A stretch of DNA of 64,000 nucleotides from contig NZ_LR594673.1 of NCBI RefSeq assembly GCF_901827185.1, forward strand, positions 186,001-250,000, given 5' to 3'. Under the pieces are notes generated by a model. That model was not told where the DNA came from and searched no databases. It worked only from the letters and a program-made list of their open reading frames with translations. How positions within the stretch are numbered: the stretch's first letter is position 1; each line of letters starts with the position of its first letter. Made by a program: the position numbers and the translations under genes. Shown piece by piece: positions 42,262 through 51,094 of this stretch. Source of the stretch: Variovorax sp. PBL-E5. Its GTDB lineage: Bacteria; Pseudomonadota; Gammaproteobacteria; Burkholderiales; Burkholderiaceae_C.

Positions 42262-42957
42262 CTAGGCCAGGTAGGCCTCCAGCACGCCGGCATCGGCACG
42301 CAGCGCGGCCACGGTGCCCTGCATCACGATCGATCCGCGCTTCATCAGGTACGCGTAGTCGCAGACCGACAGCGCGATCTCGGCATTCTGTTCCACCAGC
42401 AGGATCGACTGGCCCTGCCGATGCAGCGTGACGATGGCCTGGAAGACAAGGTCCACGATCGATGGCGCCAGGCCCATCGAGGGTTCGTCGAGCACCAGCA
42501 TGCGCGGCTCGGTCATCAGCGCGCGGCCGATGGCCAGCATCTGCTGTTCGCCGCCGCTCATCAGGCCTGCGATCTGGCCGCGCCTTTCCTTCAGACGCGG
42601 AAAGAGATCGTAGACGCGCTCGATCAAATCGCGCGCGACGCCGCGCCCGGCGTAGCTGCTCAGCCTGAGGTTCTCTTCCACCGTGAGCGGCGCCACGATC
42701 ATGCGGCCCTCCGGCACCAGCGCGAGACCACGGCGCACGACGCGATGGACCGGCAACGTGGAGATCTCCTCGCCATCGAGCCTGATCGAGCCGCGCACCG
42801 GCCGATGCAGGCCGGCGATGCTGCGCAGCGTGGTCGATTTGCCGGCGCCGTTGGCACCGAGGATGGCGACCATGCTGCTCGCCCCGACCTCGAAGCTGAG
42901 GTCGGTGACGGCGCGGATGGCGCCGTAGCTAGCGCAGAGCGCGGATACGGTCAGCAT
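42262..42957 (-). CDS. livF: Branched-chain amino-acid-type ABC transporter ATPase LivF
   Basis: 231 residues from ATG 42957, overlapping the LivG gene by 29 bp. Walker A G-A-N-G-A-G-K-S-T near 35-43, signature M-S-G-G-E-Q-Q near 130, and Walker B L-V-L-D-E-P-S near 150-156. With LivG it powers uptake through LivHM. The operon context points to an organic acid (see LeuCD and the lyase) rather than leucine. The length is typical. Confidence 0.9.
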   Translation of the reverse strand: MLTVSALCASYGAIRAVTDLSFEVGASSMVAILGANGAGKSTTLRSIAGLHRPVRGSIRLDGEEISTLPVHRVVRRGLALVPEGRMIVAPLTVEENLRLSSYAGRGVARDLIERVYDLFPRLKERRGQIAGLMSGGEQQMLAIGRALMTEPRMLVLDEPSMGLAPSIVDLVFQAIVTLHRQGQSILLVEQNAEIALSVCDYAYLMKRGSIVMQGTVAALRADAGVLEAYLA

Positions 42958-43750
42958 CGGCAGTGTTCCCGAAATAGGCGGCCTGCACATCGGGATGGGC
43001 GATGCAGTCGGCCGGTGTGCCATGGGCCAGCAGCCGGCCGAAGTTCATCACCGTGACGTGGTCGCAGAACTCCTTCACCAGGCGCACGTTGTGTTCAACC
43101 ATCAGCACGGTCAGCCCGCCGTCGCGCAGGCTGTGCACCAGGCTGCCGATCTCGTTCGACTCCTGCACGTTCATCCCGGCGGTGGGCTCGTCGAGCAGCA
43201 GCAGCCGCGGGCCGGTGCCCAGCGCACGGGCGATCTCCACGCGGCGCTGTTCGCCATACGACAGCGTCTCCGCCAGCAGATGCGCCTGCCGGCCGAGCTG
43301 CACGCGTTCGAGCAGTTCGAAGGCGTGCTGCTCCACCGCCTTGCGCGCCGCGCGCGCTTTCGGCAGCCCGAGAAACGAGGCCCACAGCGAGGCGCCGCGC
43401 CGCACATAGCAACCGGCCATCACCTGCTCGAGCACCGTCATGCCGCTGAAGAGCCGCACGTTCTGGTACGTGCGCGCGATGCCGCGCGCCGCGATGTCGT
43501 GGGCCGGCGAGCGCTGGATCTCGGCACCGGCGAAGCGGATCGCGCCGCTGTCCGACGGGAGCAGTCCGGTGATGAGGTTGACCAGCGTGGTCTTGCCGGC
43601 GCCGTTCGGGCCCATGACGCCGGCGACACTGCCCGTGCGCACGCTCATCGACAACTCGGAGACCGCGGCGACGCCGCCGAAGTTCTTGCCGAGGGCTTGC
43701 ACGTCCAGCAACAGCGGCGCGGCTGCCGCCGATTCGCCTGCGGCCGTCAA
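42929..43750 (-). CDS. livG: Branched-chain amino-acid-type ABC transporter ATPase LivG
   Basis: 273 residues from a TTG at 43750 whose first bases overlap the LivM stop (TTGA). Walker A G-P-N-G-A-G-K-T-T near 46-54, signature L-S-Y-G-E-Q-R-R near 165, and Walker B L-L-L-L-D-E-P near 184-190. The LivG-specific extension with R-T-Y-Q-N-V-R-L-F is present. No ATG lies near the expected start, which supports the TTG. Confidence 0.88.
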   Translation of the reverse strand: MTAAGESAAAAPLLLDVQALGKNFGGVAAVSELSMSVRTGSVAGVMGPNGAGKTTLVNLITGLLPSDSGAIRFAGAEIQRSPAHDIAARGIARTYQNVRLFSGMTVLEQVMAGCYVRRGASLWASFLGLPKARAARKAVEQHAFELLERVQLGRQAHLLAETLSYGEQRRVEIARALGTGPRLLLLDEPTAGMNVQESNEIGSLVHSLRDGGLTVLMVEHNVRLVKEFCDHVTVMNFGRLLAHGTPADCIAHPDVQAAYFGNTADADRIRALR

Positions 43751-44616
43751 GACGCGTCTCCGCTCGTGCGCGCCGCGCGGCGCAGCCGGATCGCGCGCGG
43801 ATCGACCAGCCCGCGCGGCAGGAAGATCATGATCAAGAGCAGCACGACGCCGTTCGCCACTTCCTGGAAGGCCGGCACGATCGCCTGCGCGATCACCGGC
43901 AGCGCGGTGAACACGGCCGCGCCGATGATGGAACCTACCCAGTGGTAGGACCCACCCAGCACCACCGCCGCGATCATGGTGAAGGCAATGTTGACGAAGT
44001 AGGTGTCGGGTGAAAGAAATTGAAGCACCAGCGCGAGCAGCATCCCGCCCAGGCCGCCGACCGCACCCGAGATCGCGAAGGCGATGGTCTGGATCCGCCG
44101 CGGCGCGATGCCCAGGCTCGATGCGACGGCCGGATCCTCGCGCACCGCATGCGCAGCGATGCCGTACCACGACACCGACAAGCGCCAGAACACCGCGACC
44201 GCCACGAGCAGCAGCAGGACCAGCACGCCGAGCGAAATGCCGACCGGCACGCTCAACCCGTTGACGCCGCCGGTCACGCCCGGCACGTTGATGACGACCA
44301 CGCGCGTGATCAGGATCAGTGCCAGGCTGGCCAGCGCCATCCAGTGGCTCTCGAGGCGCAGGAAGATCAGCGCGACCACGTAGGCCAGCAGCGCGCCGGC
44401 CGCCGCCGCTGCGGGCAGCGCGATCATCGGGTCGATGCCCGTCTGCAGCACCAGTCGTGCGCCCAGGAAGCCGCCGGCGGCGGCGTAAGTCACGGTGGCG
44501 AAGCTGAGAATGCCGGCCGACAGCACCGCATAGGTGCTGAGCCCGAAGAAGGCGTTGACGATCGCGAACGCGACCGTGCTCTGGTACGCCCGCCAGAAAT
44601 CGACGACAGCTTGCAT
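43747..44616 (-). CDS. livM: ABC transporter permease LivM
   Basis: 289 residues from ATG 44616; a GTG at 44643 would add nine residues and overlap the LivH gene. It is strongly hydrophobic with about nine or ten membrane helices. The conserved permease loop around E-D-P-A-V-A-S-S-L-G-I (about 160-170) contacts the ATPases. It forms the transport channel with LivH. It is stop-start coupled to LivG. Confidence 0.88.
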   Translation of the reverse strand: MQAVVDFWRAYQSTVAFAIVNAFFGLSTYAVLSAGILSFATVTYAAAGGFLGARLVLQTGIDPMIALPAAAAAGALLAYVVALIFLRLESHWMALASLALILITRVVVINVPGVTGGVNGLSVPVGISLGVLVLLLLVAVAVFWRLSVSWYGIAAHAVREDPAVASSLGIAPRRIQTIAFAISGAVGGLGGMLLALVLQFLSPDTYFVNIAFTMIAAVVLGGSYHWVGSIIGAAVFTALPVIAQAIVPAFQEVANGVVLLLIMIFLPRGLVDPRAIRLRRAARTSGDAS

Positions 44617-44620
44617 CGCC

Positions 44621-45508
44621 TCAAGCCCGCGAGAAGCCGGCACTGCCGAACAGGCCGCGCGGACGCAGCAGCAGGAAGCTCAGCAGCAGCACGTAGGTGA
44701 TGCCGTCGCGCAGCCCCGACGAAAGATACTGCGCCGACATCACCTCCAGCACGCCCAGCCCCACGCCGGCGACCGCGGTGCCGCGCACGTCGTCGTAGCC
44801 GCCCACCACCACCGCGGCAAAGCCCTTGAGCAACAGGCCTTCGCCCAGCAGGAACGAGACGTTGTGCGTGGTCACGCCGCCGAGCACGCCGGCCAGACCC
44901 GAGGTCGCGCCCGCGATGAAGGCGGTGATGATCACCACGTAGCGCGGATTGACGCCGCCCAGTGCGGCGGCCGTCTGGTTCCAGCCGACGGCCCGCATGG
45001 CCGCGCCGAAGCGGCTGCGGCGGATCAGCAGATGCAGGCCGAGCGTGACGGCGAGCATGGCCGCCACCGTGATGAGCTGCATCGCCGGCAGCGGGATCGC
45101 GCCGAGATGGAACATGGTCCCCGGATAGCTGCCGCGCGGAAAGCTCAGGCTCTGCTGCCCGGTGGCGGTGCCGGCCAGGCTGTCGAGGATGATCCAGAAC
45201 GCGATGCTGGTGATGAGCGCGCCCAGCATGCCGCTGCCGCGCCGGCGCAGCGGCTGGAACGCGATCTGATCGACCACCACCGCCAGCAGTCCGCCCGCCA
45301 GCACCCCGACCCCCAGGGCCGGAATGAACGGCAGCTTCAACTGCTCGACAGCCGCCAGCGCCGCGATCGCGGCCCAGCTCGCATAGCTGCCATGCGCCGC
45401 GTTGAGGATCCCCAGGGTCGCGAAGACGATCCCGAATCCGAGACCGAACAGCGCATACAGCGAGCCGAGCGCGCAACCGTTGATGAGTTGCTCGAGGAAG
45501 AGTTCCAT
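44621..45508 (-). CDS. livH: ABC transporter permease LivH
   Basis: 295 residues, hydrophobic throughout with eight or so helices. The N-terminus F-L-E-Q-L-I-N-G-C-A-L-G-S-L-Y-A-L is the hallmark of LivH. The ATPase-coupling loop is M-R-A-V-G-W-N-Q-T-A-A-A-L-G near 170-185. It is the partner of LivM (about 4 bp apart). A 95-bp gap holding a GC-rich hairpin separates it from the binding-protein gene, so permease and ATPase expression may be lower than that of the binding protein. Confidence 0.9.
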   Translation of the reverse strand: MELFLEQLINGCALGSLYALFGLGFGIVFATLGILNAAHGSYASWAAIAALAAVEQLKLPFIPALGVGVLAGGLLAVVVDQIAFQPLRRRGSGMLGALITSIAFWIILDSLAGTATGQQSLSFPRGSYPGTMFHLGAIPLPAMQLITVAAMLAVTLGLHLLIRRSRFGAAMRAVGWNQTAAALGGVNPRYVVIITAFIAGATSGLAGVLGGVTTHNVSFLLGEGLLLKGFAAVVVGGYDDVRGTAVAGVGLGVLEVMSAQYLSSGLRDGITYVLLLSFLLLRPRGLFGSAGFSRA

Positions 45509-45514
45509 CTCAGT

Positions 45515-45598
45515 GGCCGCCCGGCCGCCCGAAGGGCGCTGAGCGCCCCCTCGGGGGGCAGCGATACACGCAGTGATGAGCGTGGGGGTACTTCATCC
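45515..45598. repeat. GC-rich nested hairpin, repeat-like intergenic element
   Basis: Two overlapping stem-loops: GGGCGC (45534-45539) with GCGCCC (45543-45548), and GCCCCC (45545-45550) with GGGGGC (45554-45559). The text around them (CCCCCTCGGGGGGCAGCG then a GTGGGGG motif) resembles an intergenic repeat I recall from Comamonadaceae genomes, but this rests on memory. Between a binding-protein gene and its permease, such hairpins often damp expression of the distal genes by protecting or attenuating the mRNA. There is no T-tract, so it is not a simple terminator. Confidence 0.5.
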
Positions 45599-45603
45599 GC
45601 TGC

Positions 45604-46764
45604 TTACTTCGGCGGCGTCCAGGGCACGATCTTGCCGTCGGCCGACCAGGCCACGACCAGCGTGCCGGTGGTCTCGGCCTGCCCGTCCTTCATCACTTCG
45701 CCGCCGTAGACCTGGTGGTCGATCTTGCTCACTTTCGAGAGCGCCGTGGCCAGCGATTCGCGCGTCGGCGCGCCCGAGATCGACTTCAGTCCCTGGGCGA
45801 TGAACCAGACCACCTGGTAGCCCTGCGCCGAATAGATGTCCGGCGGTGCATTGAACTTCTTCTGGTAGGCAGCGACGAAGGCCTTGGCTTCGGCAGACTC
45901 GACGATGGAGTCCGAGAAGCTGACCGGGAACGGCACACCCACCACCGAGTCACCCATCTTCTTGAAGATCGGCGCCGGCGACAGCACGTCGTTGCCGACG
46001 ATGGTCTTGGCATAGCCGCGATCGTGCAGCGCGGTGATCGCGCCGGCTGCCGCGCCCTGCGTCGCGTAGACCAGGATCACGTCGGGCTTGAGGCCCATCG
46101 CCTGCGTCGCGGCGGCGGTGAAGTCGGTGTCCTTGGTCAGCACGTTGACGACGCCGGCGGTCGCCACGCCCTTGGCCTCGAGCGCCGTGCGCGTCGCATT
46201 CATGCGGCCCTTGAAGGCGTCGTTGTCGGCCGCGAGGATGTAGGCTGCGGTCTTCGGCTTGACCGCATCGACGACCTTCACCGCGGTGGCCGTGTCCTTC
46301 GGCCCGGGCAGGATCGTCATGCTGTAGATCCACGGCAGCTGCGGCAGGCCGGCGGCCGTCGCACCGAAGATCACCAGCGGCGTCTTGGCCTCGGTCACGA
46401 TGGGCTTCAGCGAACCCGCGACCGGCGACAGGATGCAGCAGCTGATCGCCAGCACCGAGCGGTCGGCGATGAACTGGTTGGTGTTCTGGATCGCCCGCGC
46501 CGCATCGCTGCCGCTTTCCTTCGGATCGAGCACGATCGAGGCGCCGCCCAGATACTTGTTGGCCTTGACCTCCTCGGCCGCGAGCTGGGCACCGTTCCAG
46601 TAGGACTGGCCGGCCGAGGCGATCGCACCGGTGTTCTCGGTGATGAAGCCGACCTTGTATTCGCCCGCCGCCAGGCCCTGTGCGGACGCCGGTGCGCCCT
46701 GCACCGCCAGCGCGATCAACGCCGCGAACATCCAGGAACCATTCTGTCTGCGCCAGCTTCTCAT
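45604..46764 (-). CDS. ABC transporter substrate-binding protein, Liv/Leu family
   Basis: 386 residues from ATG 46764 with a GAGGAG site. Signal peptide ends P-A-S-A-Q. The mature start Y-K-V-G-F-I-T-E-N-T-G, then Y-W-N-G-A-Q-L-A-A-E-E, follows the family I pattern of LivJ/LivK. It binds the substrate in the periplasm for LivFGHM. Position between the lyase gene and the permeases makes the ligand the likely substrate of the LeuCD/lyase pathway. Confidence 0.9.
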   Translation of the reverse strand: MRSWRRQNGSWMFAALIALAVQGAPASAQGLAAGEYKVGFITENTGAIASAGQSYWNGAQLAAEEVKANKYLGGASIVLDPKESGSDAARAIQNTNQFIADRSVLAISCCILSPVAGSLKPIVTEAKTPLVIFGATAAGLPQLPWIYSMTILPGPKDTATAVKVVDAVKPKTAAYILAADNDAFKGRMNATRTALEAKGVATAGVVNVLTKDTDFTAAATQAMGLKPDVILVYATQGAAAGAITALHDRGYAKTIVGNDVLSPAPIFKKMGDSVVGVPFPVSFSDSIVESAEAKAFVAAYQKKFNAPPDIYSAQGYQVVWFIAQGLKSISGAPTRESLATALSKVSKIDHQVYGGEVMKDGQAETTGTLVVAWSADGKIVPWTPPK

Positions 46765-46819
46765 TGCTTGCTCCTCGGTGGTGGTTGTGTCTTGTTGATG
46801 ATGATGCGAAACAGCGGCT

Positions 46820-47680
46820 TCAGGCGGACTCGCCGCCCATGTATTGCTTTTGCAGCGCATCGATGCGCGGAAAGCCGATGAAGTCGTTGAAGTCATGCAG
46901 GCCGGTCACAGCCAGCGGCAACTGCCTGGACGACTTCGCTTCGGCCAGCGCGCGCAGGTTGGTGCGCATCGCCTGCGTCGCGCTCATCAGCGCGACCAGC
47001 GGATAGGTCGCAATGGCGGCGACCTGTTCGATCTGCCGGCGATCCAGGTCGGTCTCGAGCCAGGCCAGCAGCTGCAGCGACAGCGGCACGCCGCAGCCTT
47101 CGCGCATCGCCTTCAGGCCGGCGAAGTCCTTGAAGCACTTGGAGATCGGCTGGATGATGTCGGCGCCGGCCGCCACGTAGGCCCGGCCGCGGCGGATGGC
47201 TTCGGCCGGGTCGACCGCATCGGTGCGCGCGATGATCAGCATGTCCGGATTCCTGCGTGCCGCCACCATCGCGCGCAGCTTCCCGATGTGGTCTTCCATC
47301 GGCACGATGTCGATCTGGTCCGACGAGCAGGGGCAGCGCTTGGGCGAGACCTGGTCCTCGACGATGATCGCGGCCGCGCCGGCGTTCTCGAACTCGCGCA
47401 CCGTGCGCATCGCGCTCACCGCATTGCCGTAGGCGGTGTCGATGTCGGCGATGACGGGGATGGTCACCGCGTTGCAGACATTGCGCGTCACCGCCAGGTT
47501 CTCCGTCATCGTGTAGAACTCGGTGTCGGGCTCGCCGAGGAAGGACGACGAAATGCCGTAGCCGGAGGTCAGCAGCGCATCGAAGCCGGCCTCCTGGATC
47601 AGGCGCGCGCTCAGCGCATCGAAGGCGCCGGCGGCCCAGACGGTCTTCTTGGATTGGATCAGTTGCTTCAGGTGGGTCAT
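46820..47680 (-). CDS. Isocitrate lyase / PEP mutase family lyase with altered active-site motif
   Basis: 286 residues from ATG 47680, overlapping the dehydratase small-subunit stop (ATGA). A TIM barrel with the Mg-binding D-I-D-T-A-Y-G-N (Asp79, Asp81) and catalytic loop E-D-Q-V-S-P-K-R-C-P-C (Lys114, Cys116). Methylisocitrate and dimethylmalate lyases have K-[KR]-C-G-H here; this protein keeps the Cys but has Pro-Cys in place of Gly-His. It probably cleaves a substituted malate or isocitrate to pyruvate, oxaloacetate or glyoxylate plus an acid. It could equally be a 2,3-dimethylmalate lyase or an oxaloacetate decarboxylase. Confidence 0.85.
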   Translation of the reverse strand: MTHLKQLIQSKKTVWAAGAFDALSARLIQEAGFDALLTSGYGISSSFLGEPDTEFYTMTENLAVTRNVCNAVTIPVIADIDTAYGNAVSAMRTVREFENAGAAAIIVEDQVSPKRCPCSSDQIDIVPMEDHIGKLRAMVAARRNPDMLIIARTDAVDPAEAIRRGRAYVAAGADIIQPISKCFKDFAGLKAMREGCGVPLSLQLLAWLETDLDRRQIEQVAAIATYPLVALMSATQAMRTNLRALAEAKSSRQLPLAVTGLHDFNDFIGFPRIDALQKQYMGGESA

Positions 47681-48210
47681 GGCGAGAGGTCCTTGGGGGT
47701 GTCGTTCAGGAATCGCTTTTTCAGGTAGGTCTCGAGGCCGCCGGCCTCGAGCATTTCCAGGTCGGCCTTGGGCAGCGGCTCGAAGGCGAGCACGGTGCCC
47801 TGGGTCAGGTTGCGCACGCACTGCGCGGACCAGTCCACTTCGATCTCGTCCCATCGCTCGACGAAGGCGAGGATGCCGGGACACGGGATCTGCGGAAAGC
47901 CCATGCTGATCTCGCCGCGCCAGTAGCCGGGCGAGAAGGACTCGGCGACCACGCCGGCGATCCCCATGTGACGCATCGCCTTCATCGGCGGGTAGTGCGG
48001 ATGGCCGTAGCCGAAGTTGTGGTTGCCCACCAGCAGGTCGCCCGGGCGCACGGTGCTCGCGAAGCCGGGGTCGTATTCCTGCATCGCCGCCTTGCTCAGC
48101 TCGTCGATGTCGGAGGTCTTGATGTTCTTCACGCCGACGATCTGGTCGACATCGAAGTCGAGCTCGTCGAACTTGAAGGCCACGCGGCCGCGCAGGTTCT
48201 GCATTGCCAT
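47677..48210 (-). CDS. LeuD-like small subunit of an aconitase-family hydro-lyase
   Basis: 177 residues. The swivelling domain of 3-isopropylmalate dehydratase-type enzymes: V-R-P-G-D-L-L-V-G-N-H-N-F-G near 55-68, G-Y-G-H-P-H-Y replacing the classical G-S-S-R-E substrate loop, and A-E-S-F-S near 90. The altered loop implies a substrate other than isopropylmalate. It pairs with the large subunit 10 bp upstream. Related enzymes are 2,3-dimethylmalate dehydratase, homoaconitase and methylcitrate dehydratase. Confidence 0.82.
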   Translation of the reverse strand: MAMQNLRGRVAFKFDELDFDVDQIVGVKNIKTSDIDELSKAAMQEYDPGFASTVRPGDLLVGNHNFGYGHPHYPPMKAMRHMGIAGVVAESFSPGYWRGEISMGFPQIPCPGILAFVERWDEIEVDWSAQCVRNLTQGTVLAFEPLPKADLEMLEAGGLETYLKKRFLNDTPKDLSP

Positions 48211-48220
48211 GGTCGCTCCT

Positions 48221-49483
48221 TCAAGCTCGAAGGTATGGACGCGGGTCCGCGATCCTGCCTTCGACCGCCGAGGCGCCGATCACCGCCGCGTTGCACAGGT
48301 AGATCTCGGAATCGGGGCTGCCCATGCGGCCGCGCACGTTGAGCGTGCCGGTCGATACCGCGCGCTGGCCCGGCGACATGGTGGCGATCCGGCCGAAGCA
48401 GTAGTCGCAGGAAGGCGAGGAGACGAAGGCGCCGGCGGCGGCGAAGACCTCGATCAGGCCTTCCTTGGCGGCGGCCACCATGATCTCCTGGCTGGTCGGC
48501 ACCACGTGCAGCGCGAAGCCGTCGGCGATCTTGCGCCCGCGCAGCACGTCCGCCGCGGCGCGCAGATCCTCGATGCGGCCCGAGGCGCAGGAGCCGAGGT
48601 AGCCGGTCTGCAGAGGCAGGCCCAGGTAGTCCTTGAGATCGCGCGTGTTGGCCGGGCTCGGCGGGATCACGATGATCGGCTCCAGTGTCGACAGGTCGAT
48701 GGTGTGGCGTGCCGCATAGACCGCGTCCTCGTCGCTGTACACCGGCTCGAGTTGCTTGCGCGCGCGCGGCAGCGCATAGGCCAGGCGCCTGGCGTCGGGA
48801 TTGACGATCGCCGTCACCGCGCCGGTGAACATCGCCAGGCCGGTGATGGTCTGCAAGGCATCGTTGGACATGTCGGCCACCGCGGGCCCGCCGATCTCCA
48901 GCACCTGGAAGCGGCACGACGCCGAGCCCAGCACCCGCACGAGGTGATGGAACACATCGCGCGCCATCACGCCGGGCTGCAGCCGGCCCACGAGGTCTAC
49001 CCGCGTGGTCTGCGGCACGCGCATCGACACCTTCTCCATCGCGAAGGCTTCGAGCACGTTGCGTCGGAGGCCGATGGCCAGCGCGCCGAAGGTGCCGAGC
49101 TGGCTCACATGCCCGTCGAAGTGGACGACGAAGGCGCCCGGCGTCGCGTAGCCCACTTCGGAGGAGACCTGATGGCCGATGCCCTTGCGCTCGTAGAGCT
49201 TCACGTCGTTGATGGCGGTCCACTCGCGCGTGCCCTTGTGCAGCTCTTCTTCCGCCGGGCTGACCGCGGGGACCATGTGGTCGATGAAGATGCCGAAGCG
49301 GTCGGGCTCGGCCATCTTCGTGATGCCGAAGTCGTTCTTCAGCTGCTTGAAGATCACGTCGGTGTAGCCCGGGAAGTCGTAGGCCAGCACGAAGTCGGGC
49401 TTGGCCATGACCTCGTCGCCGGCCTTGACGGAGGGCAGGCCCGAGACGCGCGCGAGTATTTTTTCGGTGATCGTGAAGCCCAT
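48221..49483 (-). CDS. LeuC-like large subunit of an aconitase-family hydro-lyase
   Basis: 420 residues. The iron-sulfur ligands are identifiable: Cys299 in L-G-S-C-A-S-G-R, and Cys359 and Cys362 in P-S-C-D-Y-C. It also has A-V-S-T-G-T-L-N near 377-384. Together these mark the 3-isopropylmalate dehydratase/DmdA branch, which moves or removes a hydroxyl on a malate-type acid through a [4Fe-4S] cluster. Leucine biosynthesis is unlikely because no LeuA or LeuB is nearby and a lyase, an oxidase and a transporter are. Confidence 0.85.
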   Translation of the reverse strand: MGFTITEKILARVSGLPSVKAGDEVMAKPDFVLAYDFPGYTDVIFKQLKNDFGITKMAEPDRFGIFIDHMVPAVSPAEEELHKGTREWTAINDVKLYERKGIGHQVSSEVGYATPGAFVVHFDGHVSQLGTFGALAIGLRRNVLEAFAMEKVSMRVPQTTRVDLVGRLQPGVMARDVFHHLVRVLGSASCRFQVLEIGGPAVADMSNDALQTITGLAMFTGAVTAIVNPDARRLAYALPRARKQLEPVYSDEDAVYAARHTIDLSTLEPIIVIPPSPANTRDLKDYLGLPLQTGYLGSCASGRIEDLRAAADVLRGRKIADGFALHVVPTSQEIMVAAAKEGLIEVFAAAGAFVSSPSCDYCFGRIATMSPGQRAVSTGTLNVRGRMGSPDSEIYLCNAAVIGASAVEGRIADPRPYLRA

Positions 49484-49510
49484 GGGTCTCTCCTGTTCGA
49501 GGATGTCTGT

Positions 49511-51094
49511 TCAGGCGCGCGCCGCATGGCGCAGCCCGAGCGAGCCGGGGTTCATGAGCCCCTGCGGATCCAGCGCGGTCTTGAGGGCCGCCAGCATGTT
49601 CCAGGTGTCGGGCTGCATCACCTGCTGCAACGGATAGTCGCGGCCGATCTGCCAGTTGACGCCGCCCAGACCCAGGTAGACCTGCTGCACGCCACGGCGC
49701 AATGCGATCACGGCCTCGCGCGCGGGCAGGTTCGCGGGGCGATCGAGCCAGGGGCCGACGACCTCGTCGCCGAGGCTCTTGCGATGCAGCGGCGTGATCT
49801 CGTCCTGCCAGTAGAAAGCCGGTTCGAGAAAGAACTCGTTGCCGACGGTCATCGTGAGGTGCGACAGGATGATGCCGTGCGCTTTCATCATCGCGGCCTG
49901 GCTCTTGAAATAGGCGGCGCTCGCTTCCACCACGCGCGCCGCCTCGCTGAGCGGGAACACCGCATGGATGGGCACCCAGCGCTGCCCGTCCGCGCCCAGC
50001 ATGCCGCGCACCGGGTTGAAGGGGCGCGAGCGCATCACGCGCGCCGCTGCGTTCTCGATCTCGATGCCGTACCTGTTGCCGATCGCGCGCAGCGCCGCGA
50101 GGTCGGTCGCCAGCGCCTCGGCCGTCTTGCCCTCGACGACCAGGTGCAGCGAGCATTCGTGGTCGGCCAGGTAGTTGGCGCCGGTGGTCGCCACGTTCAC
50201 CGCATCCTTGATGCCTTGCAGCAGGCCCTTGGACGAGCGCGCGACGCTGCCCAGGATCTTCACGCCGTCCGACAGCTTGTTGACGCTGGCCGAGTTCAGC
50301 GCCTTGGCGCGGTCGATGCCGAAGCCTTCGGAGATGGCCTGCACTGCGCTCATCTCGGCCTGGGCCAGTGCCATCGACTTCATGTCCTCGAAGCCGAAGC
50401 CGAGGTAGTCCAGGTGCTGCGGCGCCGGCGAGAGCTGGAGCGTGGCGCCGAGCTTGAGGCCGAAAGCGCCGGTGTCGCCGAGGAACAGGCCGGTCATGTC
50501 CGGGCCCGCATAGCGCGTGAAGGGCTTGGTGCCCAGGCGGCCACCCGAGCCCGTGGTGACCACCTCGCCGCTTGCCAGCAGCACCGTCACGCCGAGCACG
50601 CTGGCCGCGACCGTGCCATGCCGGGTCGAGCCGAAGAAGGCGCTGTTCTGCGACAGCGCGCCGCCCACCGTGGCATTGATGCCCGACAGCGGGCCCCAGT
50701 AGCCGGTGTTCATGCCGGTCGCCTTCAACGCCTCGTGCACCTGCGCCCAGGTGCAGCCGGCCTCGACCGTGATGTAGCGGTCGGGTACGTTGACTTCGAG
50801 CACCTTGTCGAGCTTGCGCGTGTCGATCACGATCGTCTGCGCGCTCTCCGGCAGGTAGCCCTTGGTATAGGACATGCCGCCGCCGCGCGGCACGATGGCG
50901 ATGCCGTGCGCCGCAGCGGCCTTGACCGCGGCCACGGCCTGCGCCTGCGTCTGCGGCAGCACGACGCCGAGCGGCGCGATGCCGGGCTGCCAGAAGATGT
51001 CGTTGGCGTAGTACGCGCAGGTCGCGCTGTCGGACAGCACTTGCTCCGCACCGACGGCATCGCGCAGCGCAGACAGGAAGGATTCGTTTGGCAT
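49511..51094 (-). CDS. FAD-linked oxidoreductase (VAO/GlcD superfamily)
   Basis: 527 residues. The PCMH-type FAD domain is seen in P-R-G-G-G-M-S-Y near 70, T-V-E-A-G-C-T-W near 108-115 and A-T-V-G-G-A-L-S-Q-N near 140. The C-terminal cap ends L-D-P-Q-G-L-M-N-P-G-S, the usual close of D-lactate/glycolate/vanillyl-alcohol oxidases. It oxidises an alcohol or 2-hydroxy acid and passes electrons on. It is the second gene of the operon, 45 bp after the MBL hydrolase, and so acts early in the pathway. Confidence 0.88.
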   Translation of the reverse strand: MPNESFLSALRDAVGAEQVLSDSATCAYYANDIFWQPGIAPLGVVLPQTQAQAVAAVKAAAAHGIAIVPRGGGMSYTKGYLPESAQTIVIDTRKLDKVLEVNVPDRYITVEAGCTWAQVHEALKATGMNTGYWGPLSGINATVGGALSQNSAFFGSTRHGTVAASVLGVTVLLASGEVVTTGSGGRLGTKPFTRYAGPDMTGLFLGDTGAFGLKLGATLQLSPAPQHLDYLGFGFEDMKSMALAQAEMSAVQAISEGFGIDRAKALNSASVNKLSDGVKILGSVARSSKGLLQGIKDAVNVATTGANYLADHECSLHLVVEGKTAEALATDLAALRAIGNRYGIEIENAAARVMRSRPFNPVRGMLGADGQRWVPIHAVFPLSEAARVVEASAAYFKSQAAMMKAHGIILSHLTMTVGNEFFLEPAFYWQDEITPLHRKSLGDEVVGPWLDRPANLPAREAVIALRRGVQQVYLGLGGVNWQIGRDYPLQQVMQPDTWNMLAALKTALDPQGLMNPGSLGLRHAARA

